A stretch of DNA of 53,004 nucleotides from the NCBI GenBank assembly GCA_035315885.1, contig DATFXM010000051.1:1-53004 (forward strand), given 5' to 3'. Source of the stretch: DATFXM01 sp035315885. Its GTDB lineage: Bacteria; Acidobacteriota; Blastocatellia; UBA7656. A program made the translations under genes and the position numbers. This document shows, one piece after another, positions 1 through 8,032 of this stretch. Position 1 is the first letter of the stretch. Every line of letters starts with the position of its first letter. The notes beneath the pieces were generated by a model. That model was not told the origin of the DNA. It saw only the letters and a program-made list of their open reading frames with translations, and ran no database searches.

Positions 1-54
1 CCTACTGCCTACTGCATACTGCCTACTGCCTACTGCATACTGCCTACTGCCTTG
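1..54. repeat. Heptamer tandem array (TACTGCC family), cut by the left edge
   Basis: The first 54 bases are tandem 7-bp units of the TACTGCC/TACTGCA type, grouped as a 21-bp higher-order unit. The same family recurs at 10481-10612 and 48694-48804, each time as an inverted pair around a spacer. Here only one arm is in the window; the partner arm, if present, lies to the left. The array is read in frame by the minus-strand cytochrome gene. Confidence 0.95.
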
Positions 55-2847
55 TGCGACTGAATGGTGCTCGTGGATCTGCTGCCGCTCGTTATTGTCG
101 TCGGGATGCAGTTGACGGTACGGTCCGGTTATCGCCTGAGAAGACTCGTCTGCTTTGAACCGCTTGTACAGCTCTTCTTCGCGTGCGGCCATCTCGCCAT
201 TTCCCAGACCCTGATAGCACAACATCAAACTGTAGTGGGCCTGAAGGTCTTCCGGGTCGACCTTCAGAACGTTCTTGAAAGCGGCAACCGCCTCGGCGAA
301 CTGCTTGTTTAGAAACAGAACGCGACCTATTTGATTTGCTACAACCCGGTCGCGCGAGTACTGCGCGGCGGCAACGCGCAAATGTTCGAGAGCCTCGTCG
401 TAACGTCCCATCGGTTTGATGGCCATTGCAAGGAAGAAGTGGGTCTTTGCGAGATTGGGATTGACCTCCAGCGCCTTGCGCAACACCTGTTCGGCCGCTG
501 CCATGTTGCCCTCTTGAATCCTCGCTCTGGCTACGTTCACCCACCCGTCGGCGTACTCGGGTTCCATCTCGGTGACTTTCAGGAACGCCGCTTCTGCGCC
601 TTTTATGTCGCCCTGCAACAGAAGCCCTATGCCGTAGTCGTTCCATCGCTCTCGTACCGATTTATCGAGATAGGTCTTTGTCTCGGGCACCGGTGAGTTG
701 CGCGGCAGAACTCGCAGCGAACTCTCCTGATACGACATCACGGTGATCGGGATGTCGGGAATTTGTTTTATCTTGCCGGACACTTTCGAGGTGTCCCCAG
801 TGAACACCCATCTGCCATCGTCGTACCCGTGCGCGAGACCGAAGTCCTTCTGCTCCGGATCGCGTACTCCGGCAAAAGCCCACTGAGTATTCCACCAGGC
901 GAATTTTCGATAGTTGACCTTTGCACGAAGGAAGATTTTGTCGCCGCAGTCGTCCGGGATGTTCAACCGGTAATGAATCGTGTCAGCGGCGCCAGGAGGA
1001 ATCAGCCTCACGTAGGCTACAGAGCGCGCTGCCCACGCATTACGTCGATTGATCGGGTTGCCGTGCTCATCCAGCAGCAGGCTGCGATAGAAATGCGCGC
1101 CGGTTTCCACCGGACCGCGACCACCGTCCTCCACCGACCCGCTATGAAATATCACCTTGCCTTTTTCGTCTACCGCTTCGAGCTCGACCCAGACGTCGAA
1201 GGCGTCCACCGTACCGCCCGGGAAGAAGTGCCCAACCTTTCGCGTGCGCACTACGACTTCGACTCGAACCGAGTCTCCGCGTCGCACCGACGCATCGACC
1301 CTGTCGAGCGGTCCGGTGACCTCGAGTGGCTTCGAAAGAAACGACTGCTGCGCGCCGAAGTTGACCGACTCTTCGCCCACCGCAAAGGTGCTGGCAACCC
1401 GTTGCTCCTCGGTTGACGCGACCTTCTTTGTCGCGGCCGGCTGAGACTCGCCCGTCCGCACCATGCCGAAGATGTCGACCGTCACCTGTCCGTCCTTCAG
1501 AAAGTCCTGAACAACCTTGAGCTGCTCCGGATCCTGGTTTACAAACGGTAGCGCGGTGTTTGCCGCGGGGAACCGGTGCGAGTGCACCTTGCCGTCGGTG
1601 GCTGCTGGATCGTTTGCGGCTACCATCGGCATGTGACAGTCAGCGCACTTTTGTGACTTGGGCGGGTAGTAGAAGGACCGCGCTCCTTCGCCCGATACAC
1701 CCGATGCCTGCCAGTTGTCGTAGTCGTTGAAGCCGCGGAACCAGCGATAGCCGTTGACCGGAACATCCAGATGGACTTTGTGACACGAGGAGCAAAACTC
1801 CGGCGTCTGTTGTTTGTGAAAGTCCTTCAGGAAAGTCTTGCGATGAGGCGCGGGGTCGATCTTGACCAGATAATCATGGACCCACTTCACCAGCGGGTTG
1901 TTGCTGGTAGCGATATCGTGCATCGGAGGGTATTCGATCGTGAAGTCGCCTTGACCCATTGTGCTCTTGACGTGAACTATCGAGTGACACGACGTGCAAC
2001 TCAGCCCGTTCTGAGCCTCGGGAGTATCTATTTGTTCCTTGATCGGCGTATCGAATTTGCCGTTAAAAAACACCGCATGGTCGTGACAGCCTGCGCACCA
2101 TTTCGAAGGCTGAGTTCCGATCACATCCTGCATGTACTCGATGGATTTCCGGTACCACTGGTTGTTAAAAGACCCGAAGTGATGCGCTGACGAGTTCCAT
2201 TGATCGTAGATATCTTTATGACAGCGAGCGCATTCATTTGCGGTCATGAAAAATTTCGAAGGGATTGTCCCTCCCACGTTGGTTTCTGCGGATGAAGGGA
2301 AGAATGGACTAGTCGGACCTGCTCCTTCGCCTTCCATCGAAAAAGGCACCAGGTCGGGATTCTCAATCTTGTTCGCGGATTTATTGCTGTAGCGGTTGTA
2401 GGCCCCCGAACCGATCGGAAAGCCAAACACGAACAACAGAATCACCGTAAACGACAAGGCACGTCTGTTCGATCCGGCATAGCTCTTCACCGCTCTTATC
2501 AACAAGACCAGCAGCGGTATCGATCCCAGCACCGACAACACGATGTGCGTGTACAGCGCCCACCTGTATTGCCGGGTCGCGCCGAACACCATGATAAAGC
2601 CGCCCATCAGGGCTCCGGCGATTACGAGCACCGCTCCCGCAAGGTAAATACCGGACAACACGCGCAACCGCTTCAGGACGAAAACTGAAAACCACAGCGC
2701 GAGGACTACACCGAGCAGCAAGTGCAGGCCTACGTTGATGAAATAGAACGGCTCGGGATCGTCGTACGCAGCCAGGTACGAACTGTTCAGCAGCAGGATT
2801 AGAAAACCCGCGACCAGTAGTCTAGGCGTCCTGTTTGTGCTGCTCAT
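1..2847 (-). CDS. Membrane-anchored five-haem cytochrome c with C-terminal TPR repeats (3' end outside window)
   Basis: The frame is open for 949 codons from the ATG at 2847 to the left edge with no stop. AGGGGA precedes the ATG. About five hydrophobic segments occupy residues 9-152. Five CxxCH haem-binding motifs follow at about residues 206, 251, 284, 352 and 401, then a beta-rich region, then TPR-like helices from about 735 to 900. The arrangement suggests a multihaem cytochrome c of the c554-like type, anchored in the inner membrane with its haems in the periplasm and acting in electron transfer; the redox partner is unknown. The last visible residues are encoded by the heptamer array at 1-54, giving a GSRQYAV heptapeptide repeat, so the natural C-terminus may have been altered by repeat insertion. 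Gene 3492-2974 lies upstream on the same strand. Confidence 0.85.
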   Translation of the reverse strand, partial: MSSTNRTPRLLVAGFLILLLNSSYLAAYDDPEPFYFINVGLHLLLGVVLALWFSVFVLKRLRVLSGIYLAGAVLVIAGALMGGFIMVFGATRQYRWALYTHIVLSVLGSIPLLVLLIRAVKSYAGSNRRALSFTVILLFVFGFPIGSGAYNRYSNKSANKIENPDLVPFSMEGEGAGPTSPFFPSSAETNVGGTIPSKFFMTANECARCHKDIYDQWNSSAHHFGSFNNQWYRKSIEYMQDVIGTQPSKWCAGCHDHAVFFNGKFDTPIKEQIDTPEAQNGLSCTSCHSIVHVKSTMGQGDFTIEYPPMHDIATSNNPLVKWVHDYLVKIDPAPHRKTFLKDFHKQQTPEFCSSCHKVHLDVPVNGYRWFRGFNDYDNWQASGVSGEGARSFYYPPKSQKCADCHMPMVAANDPAATDGKVHSHRFPAANTALPFVNQDPEQLKVVQDFLKDGQVTVDIFGMVRTGESQPAATKKVASTEEQRVASTFAVGEESVNFGAQQSFLSKPLEVTGPLDRVDASVRRGDSVRVEVVVRTRKVGHFFPGGTVDAFDVWVELEAVDEKGKVIFHSGSVEDGGRGPVETGAHFYRSLLLDEHGNPINRRNAWAARSVAYVRLIPPGAADTIHYRLNIPDDCGDKIFLRAKVNYRKFAWWNTQWAFAGVRDPEQKDFGLAHGYDDGRWVFTGDTSKVSGKIKQIPDIPITVMSYQESSLRVLPRNSPVPETKTYLDKSVRERWNDYGIGLLLQGDIKGAEAAFLKVTEMEPEYADGWVNVARARIQEGNMAAAEQVLRKALEVNPNLAKTHFFLAMAIKPMGRYDEALEHLRVAAAQYSRDRVVANQIGRVLFLNKQFAEAVAAFKNVLKVDPEDLQAHYSLMLCYQGLGNGEMAAREEELYKRFKADESSQAITGPYRQLHPDDNNERQQIHEHHSVAQGSRQYAVGSRQYAVGSR

Positions 2848-2973
2848 TTCATTCCCCTGATGGCTGGTCCCGGAGTACAGTCCGCAACTGAGTGCTGATG
2901 TTTCATTCGAAAGCAGCACCGGGCGAGCGTGGCTCGCAATCGTAGAATCGCGAATGCAGCGATCATCTGGCGC

Positions 2974-3492
2974 TCAGCCTCCAATCGAGTACTCGAGCAT
3001 GAAACGGCCGATCTTGAGCGACGGCTTTTCCGCTCCTCCCGGGGGAGTTATCGCGAACTGTCGCACCGGCCCCTTCTTTTGATCCAGATGCGCCTTTACA
3101 TCGCCCAGATGTTTGCCGGTAGCGGCCTCATAGAAGCTGACCTGCAGCGTTTCCTGATCCTTTCGCTTATGGCCGAAAACGTATTCACCGGGGCGAAGAT
3201 CAAGCTCGGCAATCTTCAGTGGAACCTGAGTGACGAAGAAATGACTGTACTTGCCTTCCGCGGAATAGCCTGCGGTGATCATCACGACTCCGGCAATGAA
3301 CTTTCCCGAGCCGTCAGTGATTCCCGAAGCCGTTCGAAACTCCGTCTCGATTCGCTCGTTTTCCACGTTCACCCTCGCCGGAATGACGCTTCGAAGTTCC
3401 TTCTCGTTTGTAGCGCGCCACTTCTGTTCGCCGCCCTGCGCGAATGCCGAAGATAGCGGAAGAACAAGCAGCAGAGCAAAGAGCCTATTCAT
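2974..3492 (-). CDS. Small secreted protein of unknown function
   Basis: About 172 residues from the ATG at 3492, which has GAGGAAAA in front of it. An upstream in-frame ATG at 3525 is less likely because it lacks a ribosome site and would mask the signal peptide. The N-terminus is a clear signal peptide (MNRLFALLLVLPLSSAFA) with probable cleavage before QGGEQ. The mature part is beta-rich and hydrophilic with no recognised catalytic motif and no cysteines. It lies 126 bp upstream of the multihaem cytochrome on the same strand and could be co-transcribed with it. I do not recognise the family. Confidence 0.8.
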   Translation of the reverse strand: MNRLFALLLVLPLSSAFAQGGEQKWRATNEKELRSVIPARVNVENERIETEFRTASGITDGSGKFIAGVVMITAGYSAEGKYSHFFVTQVPLKIAELDLRPGEYVFGHKRKDQETLQVSFYEAATGKHLGDVKAHLDQKKGPVRQFAITPPGGAEKPSLKIGRFMLEYSIGG

Positions 3493-3619
3493 TCGGTTTT
3501 CCTCAAGATTCTTTTTCGACGTCAAGATTGTAAATCAGCTTGAGCTGATGGGCCTGAAGCGAACTTAGATCCGCCAGTCATCCCGCCGGGACCCGTGTAG
3601 CAGAACACGGTTCGCCATC

Positions 3620-3663
3620 CGCGGAGAATATTTCATTAGTTTGTTTTTGTCATTAAACCAGCG
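3620..3663 (-). promoter_or_regulatory. Putative promoter/operator motif shared with the TonB receptor gene
   Basis: On the minus strand this segment reads TGGTTTAATGACAAAA followed about 12 nt later by ATATTCTCC. Nearly the same arrangement occurs at 13752-13796, about 170 nt upstream of the TonB receptor. TGACA resembles a -35 box and the ATATT a -10 box, but the spacing of about 15 nt is short. It lies about 130-170 nt upstream of the secreted protein at 3492. Function as a promoter is inferred. Confidence 0.4.
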
Positions 3664-3700
3664 GTGGATTCGCAAATATACCTTTGGTTATAGCGGGCAG

Positions 3701-4333
3701 CTATTCGAGATGCACGATGCCTCTCTGCAATGCAGTTGTTGCAGCTTTTGTCCGATCGTTTACTCCAAGCTTTCCGAGCACGTTGTTCACGTGGATCTTT
3801 ACAGTTCCCTCGGCAATCGACAAGGCCTGCGCAATCTCCTTATTGCTCATCCCCTTCACAATCAACCTGAGCACTTCAAGCTCTCTCGACGTGAGCTCGG
3901 AGCGCGGCATCCTGTCGGCTAGCCGATTCGCCACCGCAGGCGGAATGAACCTTTGCCCCTGATGCACCGCACGCACGGCGCTCAGCAGCTCGTCGTGGTG
4001 CATGTCTTTCAGCAGGTACGCCCGCGCTCCCGCTTGAAACGCGCGATAAATGTCTTCGTCGCCGTCGTAGGTGGTCAACACGATTACTCGCGCTTCAGGA
4101 TACTCGGCGCGAATCGCGCTGATGGCTTCAACGCCGCCCATCCCGGGCATCCTCAGATCCATGAGAGTGACATCCGGCTGATGAGCTCTGAACAGCTCGA
4201 GCGCCTGTTGACCGCTTGCTCCTTCGGCTACCACCGCCATATCACTCTGGGTGTTGATGAGAGTGGTTACTCCCATCCGCACCACAAAATGGTCGTCCAC
4301 CACGAGAACTTTGATCTTTTCTCGAGCGCTCAT
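3701..4333 (-). CDS. NarL/FixJ-family response regulator
   Basis: 210 residues. The receiver domain has the acidic pair D13-D14, phospho-acceptor D59 (in LMDLRMPGMGG), a Thr near 87 and the conserved Lys near 110. The C-terminal LuxR-type helix-turn-helix (about 146-205) has the LTSRELEVLRLI start and the IAEGTVKIHVNN recognition region. Its ATG is 4 nt after the stop of the sensor kinase at 4338, so the two are translationally coupled and almost certainly form a cognate two-component pair. The signal and the target genes are not visible; the AhpD-like gene in the same operon suggests a link to redox or nutrient sensing, which is inference. Confidence 0.93.
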   Translation of the reverse strand: MSAREKIKVLVVDDHFVVRMGVTTLINTQSDMAVVAEGASGQQALELFRAHQPDVTLMDLRMPGMGGVEAISAIRAEYPEARVIVLTTYDGDEDIYRAFQAGARAYLLKDMHHDELLSAVRAVHQGQRFIPPAVANRLADRMPRSELTSRELEVLRLIVKGMSNKEIAQALSIAEGTVKIHVNNVLGKLGVNDRTKAATTALQRGIVHLE

Positions 4334-4337
4334 TGCT

Positions 4338-7300
4338 TTACTTGATAGGTATGTCGGCTACCACCTCGGTTCCGCCGCCAGGCTCGCTGACCACCCTCAG
4401 ACATCCCCCCACATGTTCAACACGCTCGCGCATTCCAAGCAAACCAAAATGGCCGTCCTGCGCCCCCAGCACGCCCTCGGCATCAAAGCCTTTTCCGTCG
4501 TCCCGGACTCGCAGGCACAGGTTGGAAGGTTCGAAACTCAGCTCTATAACAACATTCCTGGGTTGAGCGTGCTTGAGCGCGTTGGTCAAAGCCTCCTGTG
4601 CAATGCGTAGCGCGTTGTTCTCAATTTGCGCCGGCAGTCTTCGCGCGTGACCGCTGACCTGAACTTCCGCTCTAACCGGAGTCCCGCTCGTCATCTGTCT
4701 TGCGGTTTCCGATAATGCCGCGGGCAGATCGTTGCTTTCAAGTGATTGCGAGCGCAGGTCCCACACTGTCCTCCTCGCTTCGACAAGGCTGTGACTCACC
4801 ATGCTTTTTGCAAGAGATAGATGCTGCTCCGCAGTTTCCGGTTCGGCCGGCAGGGCCTTCTCAACAGCCTGCAACTGAAGCGCGATGCCAACGAAGCTCT
4901 GCGCGAGCGTGTCGTGAATCTCTCTCGCCATCCGGTTGCGCTCATCAAGCACCGCCGCGAACCTCGCGCGGATTCGGTTGACCCTCAACCGGTACACTGC
5001 AAGCCCGATGAGTCCCAAAACGGCCGCGCACAAAGCATAGAACCAGTAAGTCTGATAGAAGTAGGGGCGGAGATAAAGCTCGAGCAACGCTCCCGTCTCG
5101 TTCCACACCCCATCATTATTAGAAGCGAGCACGTGGAACTTGTAGCTGCCCGGCGGCACATGAGTGTACGACGCGACTCGTTCGCTGCCGGCGTCAACCC
5201 AGTCCGGATCAAAACCCTCCAGCTTGTACTTGAAACGCACCTTCTCAGGAGCTACCAGACTCAAGGCGGTGTAGTAAAACTCGTACCTTTGCTTGCCCGG
5301 CGGCAACTCGACCTTGGAAGAAAGCTCCGCAGCATCTCCGTCTACAACAATGCGCTCGAGTGCTACGGGGGGAGGCTCGCGATTGATAGGCATGTTCTTA
5401 GGATCTATCATCGCAAGGCCTCGCAGAGTCGGGAACCATAATTTGCCGTCTCGAGACGCGAAACCCGCGGGCTGCCCCCCGCTACACTCTCGACTCAGCA
5501 TGCCATCGGCTGTGCCATACGACTGCGAAGTGATTCTGGAAATGCGACCGCCAGCCAGCTCAGCAAGGTCGCTTTTCTTCACCCTGAAGACGCCTCTCGG
5601 CGAGCTCATCCACAACTCCGAATTTTGCTCGAGTATCTGAAGCACGCAATCGTCGAACAATCCCTCTTTGGTCGTATAAGTCTTGAACTCGCCATCCTTG
5701 AATCGGCTGAGACCGCTTCTGCGCGTGCCTACCCACACCACGCCATCCGCGTCTTCGTAGATGGATCGTACGCTGTCGTCCACAGACCAGGACTCGGCGC
5801 GGTAGGCGGTGAAGCGTCCTCCATCCATTCGATTGAGACCACCTGAGCGAGTACCAATCCAAAGGCCTCCGCCTTTGCTGGCAGCGAGCGTGGTAACGCT
5901 ATCATCGGAAAGACCGTCGGTAGTCGTGTACACCGAGAACTGACCGTCCTTTATTCGAGTCAGCCCGCCGAGAGTGCCTATCCATAGGCTCCCGTCCCGG
6001 TCTTCCTGAATCGCGGATAGCGCATTGCTTGAAAGCCCGTCCTCGACTCTGTAGGTCACAATTCTTCCCGAAGAGACCCTGCTCAGGCCATTCGGTGTAC
6101 CCGCCCATAAGTTGCCAGCTCGGTCTTCAAAGAGCGCCCGCACGATGTTGCTCGCCAGGCCGTCTTTCGTCGTGAACGAAGTGAATTTTCCGTCCCTAAG
6201 CCGGCTCAATCCGCCTCCGTTTGTACCCGTCCAGATGCTTCCGTCAGCTCCCGCGCAAACAGCCCACGAAGCCTCGTTGGCAAGGCCCTCTCTCTCGCCG
6301 TATGTCGTGAACTTGGTATCTCTGAGTCTGTTCAACCCGCCTGCTTCGGTGCCAATCCATAAACTGCCTTCGCGATCTTCGAGTAGTGACATCACCACGT
6401 CATCTGAGAGCCCGTCCTTTGTTGAATAAGAACCAATCTGACCGTCCTCAAGCCTTCCAAGCCCGCCGGGAGTTGCCAGCCACAAAACATGTTCTCGGTC
6501 TTCGTAGATCGACCACACGGTGTTGTCGGGCAGTCCATTCGCGGTGGTGTAGGCTCTAATAGAGCCGTTGTTCATGGAGTTCAGCCCGCCTTCGGTGCCC
6601 ACCCAAACCGTGCCGTTCTCATCCTGGTGGATCGACCAAATATGATCGCTGAGTAACCCGTTAGACACATTCCACGAAACAAACCGTTCGCCTTCTCGCA
6701 ACGCGAGTCCTGCAGCGGTGATCACCCACAGATTGCCTCCGCGGTCTTCGTAGAGGGAGCTGATGCTGTTCCCGGGCAGGCCCTCTTTGTTTGTGAACGC
6801 TTTCCACGTGCCGTTAGAGAAACGAGCAAGGCCCGCCGTAGTTCCAACCCACAATGCGCCAGTCCTGTCAGCGTGCACCGCTCGCACGCTATCGGAAGGT
6901 AATCCATCGTGAGAGCTATACACAGTGAACCGGCCGTCGTTGAATCTGTTCAGTCCGGCTGCGGTACCGATCCAAACCGCTCCCTGATCGTCTTCGCAAA
7001 TCGACGAGACGCGCGGGTCCGAGAGACCGCTGGACGTGTCAACAAATTTTGAATCCTTGTAGCGCGCCAGTCCCGCGACGGTTCCGATCCAAAGCGCGTG
7101 CTGTTTGTCTTCGAAGAGGAACTGGATATGATTCGATCCGATCTGAGGAGTATTGCGGACGTCAAACACCTTGAACCGGACTCCATCGAACCGCGCCACA
7201 CCTTCTTCGGTGCCGAGCCAGATGTAACCGTCCGCGGACTGAAGCAGGGAATGGATGGTGTTATGAGGCAGGCCTTGATCGCGCTGCCAGACGTCGTGCC

Positions 7301-7427
7301 CGTAGTGCTGGACGGACCTTGCGGGATCAAGCGCGAAAACAAGCTTCGCGCAGTATGCACACAGGGTTACGCAAGCGGAACCCGCGAGGGCGGCGCCCGC
7401 GATGATTCTTATTGCCCGTCTGATCAT
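4338..7427 (-). CDS. Hybrid-length sensor histidine kinase with 14 Reg_prop repeats, Y_Y_Y domain and HisKA_3 kinase
   Basis: 1029 residues from the ATG at 7427. Longer starts up to 7511 would overlap the upstream gene. After a signal/TM segment (about 4-32) come 14 tandem two-component-propeller repeats recognisable by LW-I-GT and DGLS/N motifs, enough for two seven-bladed propellers. A Y_Y_Y immunoglobulin-like domain and a single TM helix follow. The cytoplasmic part is HisKA_3 type: REIHDTLAQ carries the phosphorylated His, and the HATPase has NALRIAQEALTNALKHA, DDGKGF and GLLGMRER. It is a large periplasmic sensor of the kind used for polysaccharide or envelope signals in Bacteroidota and Acidobacteria. 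It lies 22 bp after the AhpD-like gene and 4 bp before the response regulator. Confidence 0.93.
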   Translation of the reverse strand: MIRRAIRIIAGAALAGSACVTLCAYCAKLVFALDPARSVQHYGHDVWQRDQGLPHNTIHSLLQSADGYIWLGTEEGVARFDGVRFKVFDVRNTPQIGSNHIQFLFEDKQHALWIGTVAGLARYKDSKFVDTSSGLSDPRVSSICEDDQGAVWIGTAAGLNRFNDGRFTVYSSHDGLPSDSVRAVHADRTGALWVGTTAGLARFSNGTWKAFTNKEGLPGNSISSLYEDRGGNLWVITAAGLALREGERFVSWNVSNGLLSDHIWSIHQDENGTVWVGTEGGLNSMNNGSIRAYTTANGLPDNTVWSIYEDREHVLWLATPGGLGRLEDGQIGSYSTKDGLSDDVVMSLLEDREGSLWIGTEAGGLNRLRDTKFTTYGEREGLANEASWAVCAGADGSIWTGTNGGGLSRLRDGKFTSFTTKDGLASNIVRALFEDRAGNLWAGTPNGLSRVSSGRIVTYRVEDGLSSNALSAIQEDRDGSLWIGTLGGLTRIKDGQFSVYTTTDGLSDDSVTTLAASKGGGLWIGTRSGGLNRMDGGRFTAYRAESWSVDDSVRSIYEDADGVVWVGTRRSGLSRFKDGEFKTYTTKEGLFDDCVLQILEQNSELWMSSPRGVFRVKKSDLAELAGGRISRITSQSYGTADGMLSRECSGGQPAGFASRDGKLWFPTLRGLAMIDPKNMPINREPPPVALERIVVDGDAAELSSKVELPPGKQRYEFYYTALSLVAPEKVRFKYKLEGFDPDWVDAGSERVASYTHVPPGSYKFHVLASNNDGVWNETGALLELYLRPYFYQTYWFYALCAAVLGLIGLAVYRLRVNRIRARFAAVLDERNRMAREIHDTLAQSFVGIALQLQAVEKALPAEPETAEQHLSLAKSMVSHSLVEARRTVWDLRSQSLESNDLPAALSETARQMTSGTPVRAEVQVSGHARRLPAQIENNALRIAQEALTNALKHAQPRNVVIELSFEPSNLCLRVRDDGKGFDAEGVLGAQDGHFGLLGMRERVEHVGGCLRVVSEPGGGTEVVADIPIK

Positions 7428-7449
7428 CGATCGGGTCGATTCGCGTTTC

Positions 7450-8016
7450 TCAGTCGCGACCAACCCCGAGCGCATCGGCCACCCGGTTGATGTAGTTGAA
7501 CCACGAAGCAATCAGCGTAATTTGCAGTATTGCCTTGTCGTCGAAACCTGCCGAGCGCAAGAGGGTGTGGTCCTCTCGTTGGACCTTGGTCGCATCACGC
7601 GTCAACTTTACCACATAATCGAGCATCACGCGGTCCTGGCTGCTGATGGGTGCGGTTGTGTAGTCGCGCTTGAGGGCTTCGACCAATCCTTCGTCAAGAG
7701 TTACTCTACGCAGAAACTCTGCGTGGGAGTCTATTCAGTAAACGCACCTGTTTGTCGCAGACACCACGGTTGTGATCATTTCGTGCTGACGACGTTTTAG
7801 GGGAAGCTCGGGATTCATCAGCACTCCGAAGGTCGAGAACGCGTGAAACAACGCTTCGGGAATAAGGCTGTGTGACGCGACTATTCCTGCGGTGCCATCG
7901 TCAGTGGGATGGACCGGGGTCGCATATTCGATCGGGTAGAGGTCGCGCTGTCGTTCGATCGCCTGTTTGAGGCGCTCGTCTCCATCGTTGAGAGAAACCA
8001 CTTTTATCCAGGTCAT
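7450..8016 (-). CDS. AhpD-like (carboxymuconolactone decarboxylase fold) peroxidase-related protein, candidate selenoprotein with CxxU
   Basis: A continuous 188-residue frame broken only by one TGA (7735-7737). The ATG at 8016 is preceded by AGAGGAG. Downstream of the TGA the same frame continues without stop to 7450, and the protein on both sides is normal for the family, about the usual length of the peroxidase-related AhpD group. The TGA falls at residue 94 in C-V-Y-[TGA]-I-D-S-H. With E79, C91 and H98 this reproduces the E-x11-C-x2-C-x3-H active-site spacing of AhpD, where the second Cys is the peroxidatic one. A hairpin with bacterial SECIS geometry begins 4 nt after the TGA. Insertion of selenocysteine is therefore the favoured reading, giving a peroxidase or thiol-disulfide enzyme. 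A Cys-to-stop nonsense mutation is the alternative. No selA/B/C/D genes are in the window. Confidence 0.78.
7703..7730 (-). promoter_or_regulatory. Candidate bacterial SECIS hairpin
   Basis: In the mRNA sense, ACGCAGA pairs perfectly with UCUGCGU around a GUU loop, and the flanking ACUC pairs with GAGU across a CC/A internal loop, giving 11 base pairs. The apical loop starts 17 nt after the TGA and its first base is G. The family rule I recall for bacterial SECIS elements is a loop 16-37 nt from the UGA with a G in the first two loop positions. The hairpin lies inside the coding sequence, as expected for bacteria. Confidence 0.72.
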
Positions 8017-8032
8017 AGTCTCCTCTTTTTGA

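Noticed and set aside
92..646. 184-codon minus-strand ORF
   Set aside because: Out-of-frame shadow of the TPR part of the cytochrome gene, with Arg/Ser-rich composition and no domain.
763..1416. 217-codon plus-strand ORF
   Set aside because: Antisense shadow of the cytochrome gene, which carries CxxCH motifs and TPRs in the opposite frame.
3593..3610. Terminator after the response regulator (CCGTGT/ACACGG)
   Set aside because: Only six pairs and no T-run on the minus strand.
7450..7737. Splitting the AhpD-like gene into two separate ORFs (7735-8016 and 7450-7686)
   Set aside because: Both lie in the same frame, the region between them is open and family-like, and the only interruption is a TGA at the active-site Cys; one gene is the better model.
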